Shown: piece after piece, positions 43,499-53,732 of the stretch
Position numbering within the stretch: position 1 is the stretch's first letter
How the letters are laid out: the number at the start of each line of letters is the position of its first letter
Source: an uncultured Bacilli bacterium
Lineage (GTDB): Bacteria; Bacillota_I; Bacilli_A; RFN20; DUOF01
DNA length: 64,000 nt
Direction: 5' to 3'
Assembly (NCBI GenBank): GCA_944363575.1
Contig: CALVUJ010000001.1
Coordinates: forward strand, 1-64,000
The notes under the pieces: generated by a model
The model's database searches: none
Seen by the model: the letters and a program-made list of their open reading frames with translations, nothing else
What the model was told of the DNA's origin: nothing
Translations under genes and position numbers: made by a program

Positions 43499-46400
43499 AT
43501 GTATAATTGGTTGAAAAAGCATAAAATAGGTAAAATTATATCTTTTATTTTAATTATTGTGTTTTCAATTAACTTAGTAGGCTGTGATGAACCTAATAGT
43601 GTTCCTCCGGGGTTAGATGGGGGAGGAATTGAGAATTTATCTGTTGGTGTAGGAGAAAATATTAATGGTTATACGGTGTATCCAGAGTCTACTTTTGATC
43701 CTATGTCAGAGGAATTATATTATGGATATTTGTTAAGTTATCGTAGTTTTATATTAGTTGTAGTTCCTGGAGTTGGAGATGGTAGTGAAGATAATCCTTA
43801 TACAGTTTCTAACCCAGATAATTATTTATTTAGATATGCTCAATATGGTGTTTATAAGTTTGATGAACAAATAGGTGATTTTGTAGATAAAGATAAAAAA
43901 TTATTAATGTACTATGTTACTGTTCAGGAATTAAGAAGTTGGTTTATTAATTCTCATGAGGATGATAATTTTATGAGTAATGCTGTAGAATTTCATAGTT
44001 CTGATGTAGATGTGGCTAAGCCTAGTAGATTTAAATGTGAAAATTTAGTTAATTATACGGGAGGTTTAAATGCCGAAGATTTTTGTGGAACGTATGGAAA
44101 TGATCAATATAATGGTGGGATTATTAATAATTCAACGGGTCTTTTTAACGATTCGATAAAAGGTGGTATGATTTTATTTTTTGGTGCTAGTTCTATTGCG
44201 GGGTATATAACTTATGATGATATAGTAAATAATACAAGTTCTCAATTAGCTAATGAGTTAGATAATGTAGGCTATTATGACTACGTTAATGAAGGGTTTG
44301 ATTATAGTGAGATGTTAGAAGGTGGTAGTGGAGAATATATTAGAAATCAATTATATGATATATATGATGCTACTACGGAGCATGCAAAAGAGCAAATTAA
44401 TAATAGTTTATCGGACGTATCTAGCCTTAGTGATGATTTAAAAAGTTCTATTATTTCGGCTTATACTGAATACTATTTGGTGGGTACAAAAGGATTGGAA
44501 AGATTAAAGAGAACTTATGAATTGCTAGAGAGATCATTAATAGAAGATGCAAAAAATGATCCTAATTTACGTAATATTAGTGCATATACTATAAATGTTA
44601 TTAAGGAAAAGTATAGGTCTCTTTCTTCTAGTGATGAAAAATATCTTGCTTTATATGAGGTTTGTAGTATGTTTTCAAAATTCAAAGAATCAGCAAAAGA
44701 TGAAGCTTTTGATATTAAATTCTCTTTCTCTTTATATAGTAGGGTTGTTGATATTACTGATTATTCAGATATTAGTAGTACGCTTAGTACTGGTGAACAA
44801 TACACTAGTATTATAGGTTATGATTTGAAAAATGAAAGTTCTCGAAATAATCTTTTGTTTGATGAAGCATATAAATTATCTAACGGGCAAAGTGATGAAG
44901 GAGATTATTTATTGTTAATAACAGCTGATGGATTTACTCTTGATAGAGGGTCAGAGGATGAACAAATCTTTTTAGGAGCTTCCGATATGTTTGGTTCAGG
45001 ATTGTTGCAAGAACTAGTTAGAATGGATTCTTGTCCTAATGCAACAATTGCAGCACAGATGTATAATATGCTTGCTGAATTAAAGGTAGCTATTGGTAGT
45101 GCTTTGGCTGTTTCTGGTGCTATTGCAGTTACAGCATCTGCTATTGGTCTTACCATTGCTTCGGTTATTGGAAAATTAGCGGCTTTTTCTTTAGCTACTC
45201 CTGTTCCTGGTGGAAGAATTGTTGCTCTTGTTTTAGCTGGTATAGCAGGATTGATTACTCTTGGAGTAGGAATATATACACTTGTTGATGGACTTAAAGA
45301 CAAAAGTCGTATTAAAGGACTTGGTGCATCTGAGGAAAATTATTGTAAAACTTACGTTGCAACAGTTAAGGAGTTACTTAATACTTTTTCATTACCTATA
45401 CCTGTATATCATTACGAAATTCCTAAAGATGAAAATGTTGATCAAGGCTTAAGTATTAATTACTGTGTGCAAGGTGAATATGATTCTGATATAGGAAAGT
45501 GCGTTGAATATACTAATGATGGAATTCTTGTTTCTGAGACTTATCCTATTAGTATTCCAATGTACTTCTATGCAGATAATGATCAAAGCGAAAAATTATC
45601 TTTACCGGGGGCTCCAATGTTAATGTACTTTAGAGAAAATAAATTAGTAGATTATATATATGGGGCAGCTACTCCAGAGTTTATTGTAGAAATGCTTAGA
45701 ATATGGGGAGTTCTAGCATTTAGAGAGATTGTTTATTCTTCTGCAATTGATGGGAATAGAGCTACTATTACTAGGACTTCCAATACAACAGCTAATACAA
45801 TTGAGGTTAAAGAATATAGGTATTGCTTTACATTGGATTATGGTATGAATTTATATGGTGATGATGTTAATGAAAGTTATTGTTATTACAATGGTAATAC
45901 TTTTGTACAGAAAAGCGATGGTGCTAGTGATATGATAAATTCAGGTAGTTCGATGGTTGTAGACTTTAGTAGTGATGTTTTGAGTGGGCTTAAAGAATCT
46001 TTAAGTCAGAGATATAATAATGAAAATTATCTTGGAGAAAAGGAACAATATAAGTATTTAAAGATAAAGGATGAGTATATTGAAGATATAGAAGATGTAG
46101 ATGTTAGTGATTTTACATGTGATATAACTAGTCCTAATTTTAGTGATAAATCTTATGGTATTGATGGAGAGGGAAATATTTATTATTGTGGCGTTGAAGA
46201 AAATGCTGATGGTAGTCATGTTAATAAAATTAAAAATATTGCTAGGATAAAAGATAACAATAGAGCAGCATTAGAAGCAGAATTACTTGAACAAGGTATA
46301 TCTTTGTTTGATTTCTTAGAATATTTGAAAGGTAACAAGATTTTTGTAGGCGAGGAAATTAAAGTATCTGATTTATATTTTACTGTAACATTTAAAGATG

Positions 46401-46672
46401 AGCCTCAAGCACAAAATGAAGATGGAAAATTATTATATTATAGAAGTGGTACATTGTTTGGATGGGGCGATGGTTATAAATGGAAAGAAAAAGATAAAGT
46501 AAGTGATAACTCAGAGTTTAGACCTGTTGGAATTGATGAGGCAGCAGGTACTACTAAAGAAGATGAAGTTGTTAATGATTCTTATAATTATTTTTCTGCT
46601 AGTGCGAGATATGGTGAAGTTTATATTAAAATTAATGAAAATGGTGAGATATTAGTTGATATTAAAAGGTAA
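43499..46672 (+). CDS. Very large lipoprotein with internal membrane hairpin, function unknown
   Basis: This 1057-residue protein has the N-terminal lipoprotein signal IISFILIIVFSINLVGC, with Cys29 as the lipid site. Residues about 30-525 form a helical and beta-rich outside part (YDDIVNNTSSQLANELDNVG, long helices around 285-385). Residues about 530-605 are strongly hydrophobic, with two long Gly/Ala-rich helices joined by PVPGGR. After that come about 450 more residues with several Cys. The ribosome site GGTGAG is clear. No family is recognised. The hairpin resembles membrane-inserting segments of pore-forming proteins; this is inference only. The next gene is a SHOCT membrane protein 17 bases on, a likely partner. 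Confidence 0.7.
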   Translation: MYNWLKKHKIGKIISFILIIVFSINLVGCDEPNSVPPGLDGGGIENLSVGVGENINGYTVYPESTFDPMSEELYYGYLLSYRSFILVVVPGVGDGSEDNPYTVSNPDNYLFRYAQYGVYKFDEQIGDFVDKDKKLLMYYVTVQELRSWFINSHEDDNFMSNAVEFHSSDVDVAKPSRFKCENLVNYTGGLNAEDFCGTYGNDQYNGGIINNSTGLFNDSIKGGMILFFGASSIAGYITYDDIVNNTSSQLANELDNVGYYDYVNEGFDYSEMLEGGSGEYIRNQLYDIYDATTEHAKEQINNSLSDVSSLSDDLKSSIISAYTEYYLVGTKGLERLKRTYELLERSLIEDAKNDPNLRNISAYTINVIKEKYRSLSSSDEKYLALYEVCSMFSKFKESAKDEAFDIKFSFSLYSRVVDITDYSDISSTLSTGEQYTSIIGYDLKNESSRNNLLFDEAYKLSNGQSDEGDYLLLITADGFTLDRGSEDEQIFLGASDMFGSGLLQELVRMDSCPNATIAAQMYNMLAELKVAIGSALAVSGAIAVTASAIGLTIASVIGKLAAFSLATPVPGGRIVALVLAGIAGLITLGVGIYTLVDGLKDKSRIKGLGASEENYCKTYVATVKELLNTFSLPIPVYHYEIPKDENVDQGLSINYCVQGEYDSDIGKCVEYTNDGILVSETYPISIPMYFYADNDQSEKLSLPGAPMLMYFRENKLVDYIYGAATPEFIVEMLRIWGVLAFREIVYSSAIDGNRATITRTSNTTANTIEVKEYRYCFTLDYGMNLYGDDVNESYCYYNGNTFVQKSDGASDMINSGSSMVVDFSSDVLSGLKESLSQRYNNENYLGEKEQYKYLKIKDEYIEDIEDVDVSDFTCDITSPNFSDKSYGIDGEGNIYYCGVEENADGSHVNKIKNIARIKDNNRAALEAELLEQGISLFDFLEYLKGNKIFVGEEIKVSDLYFTVTFKDEPQAQNEDGKLLYYRSGTLFGWGDGYKWKEKDKVSDNSEFRPVGIDEAAGTTKEDEVVNDSYNYFSASARYGEVYIKINENGEILVDIKR

Positions 46673-46689
46673 GAAAGGTGGTAATTGCA

Positions 46690-47283
46690 GTGAAAACGAA
46701 ACTTGTTACTAGAAGAGGGGAAAGTAAAGAGTTATCTTTAATATTTTCATGGGGGTATTTTTGTTTTGGACCTTTCTATTATTTAAAATATAAAATGATT
46801 TTTAGGTTTTTGCTATTGCTAATTATTTATGTTTTTGGTATATGGAAGCAATGTGGTAGTTATTTAGTGGATTTGTTAGTTTCATGGGGAGCTAATGAAA
46901 AATATGTTTCTTTTCTTGAATGGCCTGGTGAGCATTATTGGGTTACTATTGGTGTTATTGTAGGTTTACATATTGTTATTAGTTTTATTACTCCTAGAGT
47001 TATTATTAATTACTTATTACATAAAAAAGGTTTCCTTCCTTATAGCGAAATAGATGCTCAGATATTAGTTAAGTATTCATTGGCTAAAGTTGGTACTTTG
47101 TGTTTTTTAGGTAATTTTAAAACAATACATGGTGTGCAAGGTAAAATAAAGATTGAAAATGATGCTGAGTTAAGTAAAAAACTTGATGAGTTAGCTCAAT
47201 TATTAAAAGAAGGTATGATTACCAAAGATGAGTATAATACCAAACGAGCAGAAGCATTGATGAATGTTTCAAATAAAAAGTAA
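46690..47283 (+). CDS. Membrane protein with SHOCT domain
   Basis: The 197-residue protein starts at GTG 46690 (AGAAAGGTGG site). It has three membrane helices (about residues 35-60, 75-110 with gap) after a short soluble start resembling DUF2628-type proteins (SWGYFCFGPFYYLKYKMIFR). It ends in a SHOCT oligomerisation domain, LDELAQLLKEGMITKDEYNT. SHOCT pieces serve protein-protein contact. It is co-directional with the giant lipoprotein. Confidence 0.65.
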   Translation: MKTKLVTRRGESKELSLIFSWGYFCFGPFYYLKYKMIFRFLLLLIIYVFGIWKQCGSYLVDLLVSWGANEKYVSFLEWPGEHYWVTIGVIVGLHIVISFITPRVIINYLLHKKGFLPYSEIDAQILVKYSLAKVGTLCFLGNFKTIHGVQGKIKIENDAELSKKLDELAQLLKEGMITKDEYNTKRAEALMNVSNKK

Positions 47284-47303
47284 TCGTTGAGATTACTTTT
47301 TTT
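47279..47303. terminator. Bidirectional terminator between SHOCT gene and polC
   Basis: AGTAATC, loop GTTGA, GATTACT, T run. It overlaps both gene ends. Confidence 0.75.
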
Positions 47304-50300
47304 AAAATAGTTCAAGTTCTAATTGATTTTTTGGTTGAAGATCTTTCAAGACTCCAAGTTTTTCAAGCATTTTGATATTAGTGCCATTTAGTTGAGTTCT
47401 ATTAGTTAAGTCTTCAATTGAAATGAATTCGCCGTTTTTTCTTGCTTCTACGACTGAGTTGGCAACAGATTCTCCTAATCCATCAATAGAGCTAAAAGGA
47501 GGAATTAAAGCATTGTTTTCGTAATCTACGACAAAGTTTTTAGCTTCTGATTTGTATAAGTCAATATTAGAAAATTTAAATCCTCTAGCAGTCATTTCAA
47601 TAGCACTTTCTAATGTTATTAATAAATTTTCTTCTTTATTTGATACATCTTTAGCAGTACTAAAGTTAGCTTTTCTTGATTGAATGTCTAGGAAACGTGA
47701 TTTAATAGCTTCTTTTCCTTTAATCATTGTTTCTATATCATAAGCATCGCATCTAGTAGAAAAATATACAGCATAGTACTCTAAAGGTTTGTAAACTTTA
47801 TACCAAGCAACTCTCATTGCCATTGTAACATAAGCAACGGCGTGTGCCTTAGGAAACATGTATTTAATTTTTTTACATGATGCAATATACCAATCAGGAA
47901 CATTATTTTTTTTCATTTCTTCTTCAAATTCTGGTGATAGTCCTTTTCCTTTACGAACAGCTTCCATAATTTTAAAAGATAATGAAGATTCTATTCCTTT
48001 ATTAATTAAATAACCCATGATATCATCACGACAACCAATAACTTCCATTAATTTACAAGTTTTATTATTGATTAAAGTTTGGGCATTACCATTCCATACA
48101 TCAGTACCATGTGATAATCCTGATATTTGCACTAGTTCTGCGAAAGTTTGTGGTTTAGCTTCTAAAACCATCTTTTTAACGAAGTTTGTTCCAAATTCAG
48201 GGATTCCTATAACACCATTTTCATTTAAAATATCTTCTTTAGTAACTCCAAGAGCCTCACAACTAGTAAATAGAGAAAGTACTTTTTTATCACTACAAGA
48301 TATATCTTTTGGGTTTATTCCAGTTAAATCATAAAGCATTTTTAAGGCTGTAGGGTCAACATGTCCTAAAATATCTAGCTTTAAAACATTATCATGAATA
48401 GCATGGAAATCAAAGTGAGTTGTTTTCCAGTTTGCATCTAATGAATCAGCAGGATATTGAATAGGAGTAAAATCATAAACGTCCATATAATTAGGAATGA
48501 CAATAATTCCTCCAGGATGTTGACCTGTTGTTCTTTTAACACCTTCACAACCAATTGATAATCTTCTCATTTCAGCTTTTCTAACTTGATTTTCTTTACC
48601 TATTTCTTCTAAATATCCTTTTACATAACCATAAGCTGTTTTTTCGGCGACAGTTCCAATAGTTCCTGCTCGATAAACATTTTCTTCACCAAATAAGACT
48701 TTAGTGTAATCATGTGCTTTAGCTTGATAATCTCCAGAAAAGTTCAAATCAATATCTGGTACTTTATCTCCCTTAAAACCTAAAAAGGTTTCAAAAGGAA
48801 TGTTTTGTCCTTCTCCTCGTAGAATCATCCCACAATGAGGACATACTTTTTCTGGCAAATCATAACCACTATAAATATTAGGGTCAGTTACAAACTCGCA
48901 ATACTTACAATTGTCGCAAATGTAATGAGGAGCAAGAGCGTTTACTTCAGTGATACCTGTTAAGTGAGCAACCAATGAAGAACCTACTGAACCCCTAGAT
49001 CCTACTATATATCCATCTTCGTTAGATTTCTTTACTAATTTATGAGCGATATAGTACATAACAGCAAAACCATTACCTATAATGCTATTTAATTCTTTTT
49101 CCACTCTATTTTTAACTATATCTGGTAAATTTTCTCCATATAGTTTATGAGCTGTTTCCCAACATATTCTAGTTAACTCTTCTTTATCATTTTCCATTTT
49201 AGGAGAATAAGTCCCATCTTTTAAAGGAATGACTTTTTCAATTTTATTGGCAATTAAATTAGAATTGGTAACTACTATTTCATAGGCTAGATCTTTATCT
49301 AAAAAATCAAAGGCTTTTAGCATTTCATCCGTTGTTCTTAAATGTTGATTTGGATTTTCTTTAATTCTTTTTTTGAAATCATATAAGGGATGATGTTTAC
49401 CTCCAATTGCTTGGGCTGTTATGTAAACATCTCTAAAAATCTTTTGCTTTGGATTTACATAGTGAGCATCACTAGTGGCTACGACTGGTATTTTTAATTC
49501 TTTTCCTGCTTCTATAATGAATTTGATAATGGTTTTTAGTGTTTCTTGATTATCAATAGAATTAGTATCAATTAAATATGAATAGTTATCTAATGGCTGA
49601 ACTTCTAAAAAGTCATAGAAAGAAGCAACTTCTAGTAAATCTTCATAGTTTCTAGTTGATGCTATGTCAAAAACCTCTCCTTTTGAACAAGCACTGCCTA
49701 TTAAAAAGTTTTCTCTAAAACTTTCTAGTATTTTTCTTGGTATTAAAGGAACTTCGTTATAATATTCAATGTTTGATTTAGATACTAACTTATATAAATC
49801 TTTTATTCCTTGTTGATTTTTTACAAGAATATTAACATGAAATGGTCTTTTCTTTAAATTATTGGTATCTTGTAGTGTTTCTATTTCATGATGCTTTTTG
49901 ATATTTTTATTGGTGGTTAATTCATGTAGCATTATTTCAAACACATTAGCTAAAACCTGAGCATCATAATCAGCACGGTGGGCTACTTCTTCATCATATT
50001 CAATATTAAACCTTCTAGCGACACTTCCTAAAGTATGAGAACGGTGATCACTATACAAATATCTAGATAAAGGTAAAGTATCAATAATTGGGTTCGTTAA
50101 TTTTGGAAAGCCTAGTTTAGAAATGGCTTCTTTGATAAAAGAAACATCAAAAATAGCATTATGAGCTACTAGAATACAATCTTTACTAAATTCTAAAAAT
50201 TGTGCTAAAGCCTCTTCTAATTTAGGAGCATTTTTGACCATATCATTAGTAATATTAGTTAAATTTGTAGTAAAGGCACTTAGTTCTTTTCGTGGTTTAA

Positions 50301-51603
50301 CAAAAGTTTGGAAAGTATCTAATTGCATTCCATTTTTCATTTTAACAGCACCAATTTCAATGATATCTTCGAGCCTAGATGATAAACCTGTTGTCTCTAA
50401 GTCAAAAGATACGTAAGTAGCAGTTTCTAGGTCTACATTACTAGGATTCATTATATGTTTATTGTGTTCTTCAATGACATAAGCTTCTAATCCATAAATT
50501 ACTTTTATATCTTTTCCTTTAGAGGCATTATTAGCATCAGGGTAAGCTTGCACTACACCATGATCAGTAATGGCAATGGCACTATGCCCCCATTCAATAG
50601 CTTGTTTAATATAATCACTTGCATCTACTACACCATCCATATTAGACATTTTAGTATGGGTATGTAATTCTACTCTTTTAACTTCAGCATTATCATATAT
50701 TTTTTCATCTACTTCTATTTTTTCCATTGTTGAAGCAGTTAAAACGTCTTCTTTTTCATAGTTATCATAACTTACACTACCCTTTATTTTTACCCAATCG
50801 CCTTTTTTAAAACTTTTCAATAACTCTCTATTTAAACGAGAACTTTCAAAACCTTTTACACTTATTGAATCATTGTAGTCTGTTATGTAATAACTCATTA
50901 TTAATTTGTTGTTGTATTCTTTTTCTTCAATAGCAAAGATTTTGCCAGAAACTAAAACATTTTTATCATTTGATTTTAATGAACATATTTCTATTTCATC
51001 TTCTGGATGAACATAATAATCGTTTTTGATTCCTGCTGTTTCATAGTGAATTTCCTTTTTAGTTTGTTCACTATTTTTTTCAATTATTCTATTAATTTCA
51101 CTTTGAAATTCTTTACTTATATCTATAGTTTCTTTTTTATTGTGAACGAATTCTACTATTTTATTTATTCCTAAAGTATTAAAAATGTTTTGAAACTCTT
51201 TTTTATAGGTTAAAAAAGAATCTTTTTGCATTTCGCTAGGAAAAATAAAGTTAATTTTATCTTTTATTATTTCAATATCTATATTTTTAATAGATTGGAA
51301 CATAGCGATATTTTGATATTTTTTTAAGGTAACTTCTTCATAAATTTTTTTAATATACGTAGAATTGATTAAGGTATCATGTTGAATAATGTTTATATTA
51401 AAATTATATTTTTTACTTCTTTTTATATCTTCTATAACAAAATAAATTAAAGGGTTACACAAATCATTAAATGTAATATCAATAATAAATTTTTTTGTTG
51501 ATGTTATATAAGTTGCATTTTGTAAGATACCATTTTTAAATAAATTTATTTGTTCATCATTTAATTCTAGGTTAGTAAGAAAATCTTTTAGTTTAGTGTC
51601 CAT
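47302..51603 (-). CDS. polC: DNA polymerase III PolC-type alpha subunit
   Basis: This 1433-residue replicative polymerase is of the Gram-positive type. Order: N-terminal helical and OB-fold part (about 1-300), PHP domain (VELHTHTKMSNMDGVVDAS, IAITDHGVV), inserted DEDD exonuclease (VSFDLETTGLSSRLEDIIEI near 400, HRADYDAQV), then palm with PDIDLNFSGDYQ and the zinc-like CDNCKYC/CPHCG, and the fingers and tail. ATG 51603 has an AGGTGA site, preferred over ATG 51615. It is last in the rpsB-to-polC operon. Confidence 0.97.
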   Translation of the reverse strand: MDTKLKDFLTNLELNDEQINLFKNGILQNATYITSTKKFIIDITFNDLCNPLIYFVIEDIKRSKKYNFNINIIQHDTLINSTYIKKIYEEVTLKKYQNIAMFQSIKNIDIEIIKDKINFIFPSEMQKDSFLTYKKEFQNIFNTLGINKIVEFVHNKKETIDISKEFQSEINRIIEKNSEQTKKEIHYETAGIKNDYYVHPEDEIEICSLKSNDKNVLVSGKIFAIEEKEYNNKLIMSYYITDYNDSISVKGFESSRLNRELLKSFKKGDWVKIKGSVSYDNYEKEDVLTASTMEKIEVDEKIYDNAEVKRVELHTHTKMSNMDGVVDASDYIKQAIEWGHSAIAITDHGVVQAYPDANNASKGKDIKVIYGLEAYVIEEHNKHIMNPSNVDLETATYVSFDLETTGLSSRLEDIIEIGAVKMKNGMQLDTFQTFVKPRKELSAFTTNLTNITNDMVKNAPKLEEALAQFLEFSKDCILVAHNAIFDVSFIKEAISKLGFPKLTNPIIDTLPLSRYLYSDHRSHTLGSVARRFNIEYDEEVAHRADYDAQVLANVFEIMLHELTTNKNIKKHHEIETLQDTNNLKKRPFHVNILVKNQQGIKDLYKLVSKSNIEYYNEVPLIPRKILESFRENFLIGSACSKGEVFDIASTRNYEDLLEVASFYDFLEVQPLDNYSYLIDTNSIDNQETLKTIIKFIIEAGKELKIPVVATSDAHYVNPKQKIFRDVYITAQAIGGKHHPLYDFKKRIKENPNQHLRTTDEMLKAFDFLDKDLAYEIVVTNSNLIANKIEKVIPLKDGTYSPKMENDKEELTRICWETAHKLYGENLPDIVKNRVEKELNSIIGNGFAVMYYIAHKLVKKSNEDGYIVGSRGSVGSSLVAHLTGITEVNALAPHYICDNCKYCEFVTDPNIYSGYDLPEKVCPHCGMILRGEGQNIPFETFLGFKGDKVPDIDLNFSGDYQAKAHDYTKVLFGEENVYRAGTIGTVAEKTAYGYVKGYLEEIGKENQVRKAEMRRLSIGCEGVKRTTGQHPGGIIVIPNYMDVYDFTPIQYPADSLDANWKTTHFDFHAIHDNVLKLDILGHVDPTALKMLYDLTGINPKDISCSDKKVLSLFTSCEALGVTKEDILNENGVIGIPEFGTNFVKKMVLEAKPQTFAELVQISGLSHGTDVWNGNAQTLINNKTCKLMEVIGCRDDIMGYLINKGIESSLSFKIMEAVRKGKGLSPEFEEEMKKNNVPDWYIASCKKIKYMFPKAHAVAYVTMAMRVAWYKVYKPLEYYAVYFSTRCDAYDIETMIKGKEAIKSRFLDIQSRKANFSTAKDVSNKEENLLITLESAIEMTARGFKFSNIDLYKSEAKNFVVDYENNALIPPFSSIDGLGESVANSVVEARKNGEFISIEDLTNRTQLNGTNIKMLEKLGVLKDLQPKNQLELELF

Positions 51604-51619
51604 ACTGCTAATCACCTAC

Positions 51620-52738
51620 CTAAAAGAGTGTAATAACATCTTTTATTGTTACTACTATCATTAAACCAAATAAGAAAATCAAACCAGCCATATTAATAAT
51701 ACTTTCAATTTTTGGATTGAATTTTTTGTTTGTGATAGTTTCTCCAATTGAAATGAAAAAGCGGGCCCCATCTAGTCCTGGGATTGGTAAAAGATTGAAA
51801 AATCCTAGGTTAACAGAGATGATGGCTAAGAACCAAATATATGATAAAAATCCTTGGCTTGCCATTTGAGCGGATATAGCATACACTTGAACAGGGCCAC
51901 CAACTTGATTGAACCCTTCTTTAGTAAATAAGGAACCAATAGCTTGAAACATTAAAACGATAATTTCTCCAAAAGTTTTAAAAGTTAAACCAATTCCTTC
52001 AAAGAAACCAGGTGTTTTTAAAAAGAAGCCAATTCCAAATATTTCAGCAGTTTCTGATTCAGCATTATATGTTCTAGTTAAAGTAGCGGTTTTTTGTTCA
52101 TTTTCATGTAGGTAATTGATAGTTAATTCTTGTGTTTTATTAGCAGAATTAGGAACTTCTTTATTAACTATTTCTATTAACTCACTAATAGTGGAAACGT
52201 TGCAAGTTTCTTCAATACAGCTGGAATAAATTATTTCATCATTTTCTTTTATAACGTTACTACTAACAGAAATAATTTTATCTCCTGTTCTTAATCCTGC
52301 TTCATAAGCAATTGATTCATTACTAATTGTAAAACGGTTATCATTGCTATTAACACCACTTGCAAAAATATAAATAGCAATTAAAATGATTGCAAAAACA
52401 AAATTGAAGGTAACACCAGCGATTGTAATAATAGCTCTTTTCCATGGCTTTATACCATTAATTGTCCTTTCAGGAGGAATGTTTAATTTTTGCTCTTCTT
52501 CATCATCTTGAACTTCACCAGCCATTGCGACGTATCCTCCGATTGGTAAATATCTTAAAGAGTATTTAGTTTCAGGATCTTTTTTGAATTTTTTACTTAC
52601 AATTGCAGGTCCCATTCCTAAAGAAAACTCCAAACAATATACTTTAAATAATTTAGCAAATAAAAAATGGCCTAATTCATGAATAAAAATTAATAGGGAT
52701 AGCGCTATTAAAAATAATAATAAATTTAAGATAAACAT
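51620..52738 (-). CDS. rseP: Site-2 zinc metalloprotease RseP
   Basis: The 372-residue membrane protease has HELGHFLFAKL (HExxH in the first helix), a PDZ domain around AYEAGLRTGDKIISVSSNVI, and FFNLLPIPGLDGARF (the second metal-ligand motif). It cuts membrane-spanning regulators such as anti-sigma factors. It lies 15 bases after cdsA and 16 before polC. Confidence 0.93.
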   Translation of the reverse strand: MFILNLLLFLIALSLLIFIHELGHFLFAKLFKVYCLEFSLGMGPAIVSKKFKKDPETKYSLRYLPIGGYVAMAGEVQDDEEEQKLNIPPERTINGIKPWKRAIITIAGVTFNFVFAIILIAIYIFASGVNSNDNRFTISNESIAYEAGLRTGDKIISVSSNVIKENDEIIYSSCIEETCNVSTISELIEIVNKEVPNSANKTQELTINYLHENEQKTATLTRTYNAESETAEIFGIGFFLKTPGFFEGIGLTFKTFGEIIVLMFQAIGSLFTKEGFNQVGGPVQVYAISAQMASQGFLSYIWFLAIISVNLGFFNLLPIPGLDGARFFISIGETITNKKFNPKIESIINMAGLIFLFGLMIVVTIKDVITLF

Positions 52739-52753
52739 GTAAACACCCTTTCT

Positions 52754-53596
52754 TTATAATAATGTCATAAACAAAATTTGAAATATAATACAATTAAAGC
52801 ATAAACTATCAATTCGATCAGTTAACCCACCGTGTCCAGGTAATAGATTTCCAAAATCTTTAACTTCATAACTTCTTTTTATCATACTGAATACTAAATC
52901 TCCTATTTGGCCAACGATAGTTAAAACGAAGGCAAGTAATAATACTTTAAATGGTTCGTTGACTACTAATGATGAATTATATGCTAGATTTAAGAAATTA
53001 GTAGTTCCTTCGTTAGTGAAAATAGGGAAGAAAATGTTAAAGATAAAAGAAATTACTAAAGCACAAATAATACCTCCAATAGATCCTTCAATAGATTTTT
53101 TAGGTGAAATTCTTTCATTTAGACGATGTTTACCAAATTTAGAACCTATAAACAAAGCAAAGATATCTACTGAACAAGTTGTTATGACTACAAATGCTAA
53201 GGCATTAGCGTTATCGTTAATTGATCTAATGTATAGTAAACTTTGACTAAATAAGTTCATTAAGATAACAAATAAACTTAAAAAGGTAGCTTCTTTAAAG
53301 TCTAATTTTTCATACCATAAAGCTATTAAATAATAAATAAAGATTGGTAGAAAAATTAACCAATAAGATGTTTGAAGGGAATTAGCAGGATAAAAATAAT
53401 GGTATAGTGTTGTTCCTGTGATTAGAATAATGGTTAATATTTTGATTAATGGATGATGCTTTTTTAGATTAGTTATTTCATATCCTACTCCACCTAATAA
53501 TAATATTATGCCAATTAGGTAAGGGATATTACCTAGTAATAATAAAGGTATAACAATTAAACCAATTAATAAACCAGTGATTATTCTTTTCTTCAT
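52754..53596 (-). CDS. cdsA: Phosphatidate cytidylyltransferase
   Basis: The 280-residue multi-pass enzyme makes CDP-diacylglycerol for phospholipids. It ends with the CDS signature VKDFGNLLPGHGGLTDRIDS, and also shows GSKFGKHRLNERISPKKSIE. An intrinsic terminator precedes it in the operon, so it may have some separate transcription. uppS, usually just before it, is absent here. Confidence 0.92.
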   Translation of the reverse strand: MKKRIITGLLIGLIVIPLLLLGNIPYLIGIILLLGGVGYEITNLKKHHPLIKILTIILITGTTLYHYFYPANSLQTSYWLIFLPIFIYYLIALWYEKLDFKEATFLSLFVILMNLFSQSLLYIRSINDNANALAFVVITTCSVDIFALFIGSKFGKHRLNERISPKKSIEGSIGGIICALVISFIFNIFFPIFTNEGTTNFLNLAYNSSLVVNEPFKVLLLAFVLTIVGQIGDLVFSMIKRSYEVKDFGNLLPGHGGLTDRIDSLCFNCIIFQILFMTLL

Positions 53597-53680
53597 CTAC
53601 AATTCCTCCAAACTCTTTAATAATAATACCATAAATTAGCTTAATAGTAACGCTAAAATAATAAATTATTTTAACATAAC

Positions 53681-53703
53681 AAAAGGAGTATTTAATACTC
53701 CCT
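53681..53703 (-). terminator. Terminator after frr
   Basis: On the minus strand GGGAGTATT/AATACTCC with T run, 30 bases after the frr stop. Confidence 0.65.
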
Positions 53704-53732
53704 TATATTTTATGATAATCTTTAAACAATTA

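Noticed and set aside
44905-45303. Minus-strand 132-codon frame inside the giant lipoprotein
   Set aside because: It is antisense to the Gly/Ala-rich hairpin, where low complexity keeps the opposite frame open; no ribosome site.
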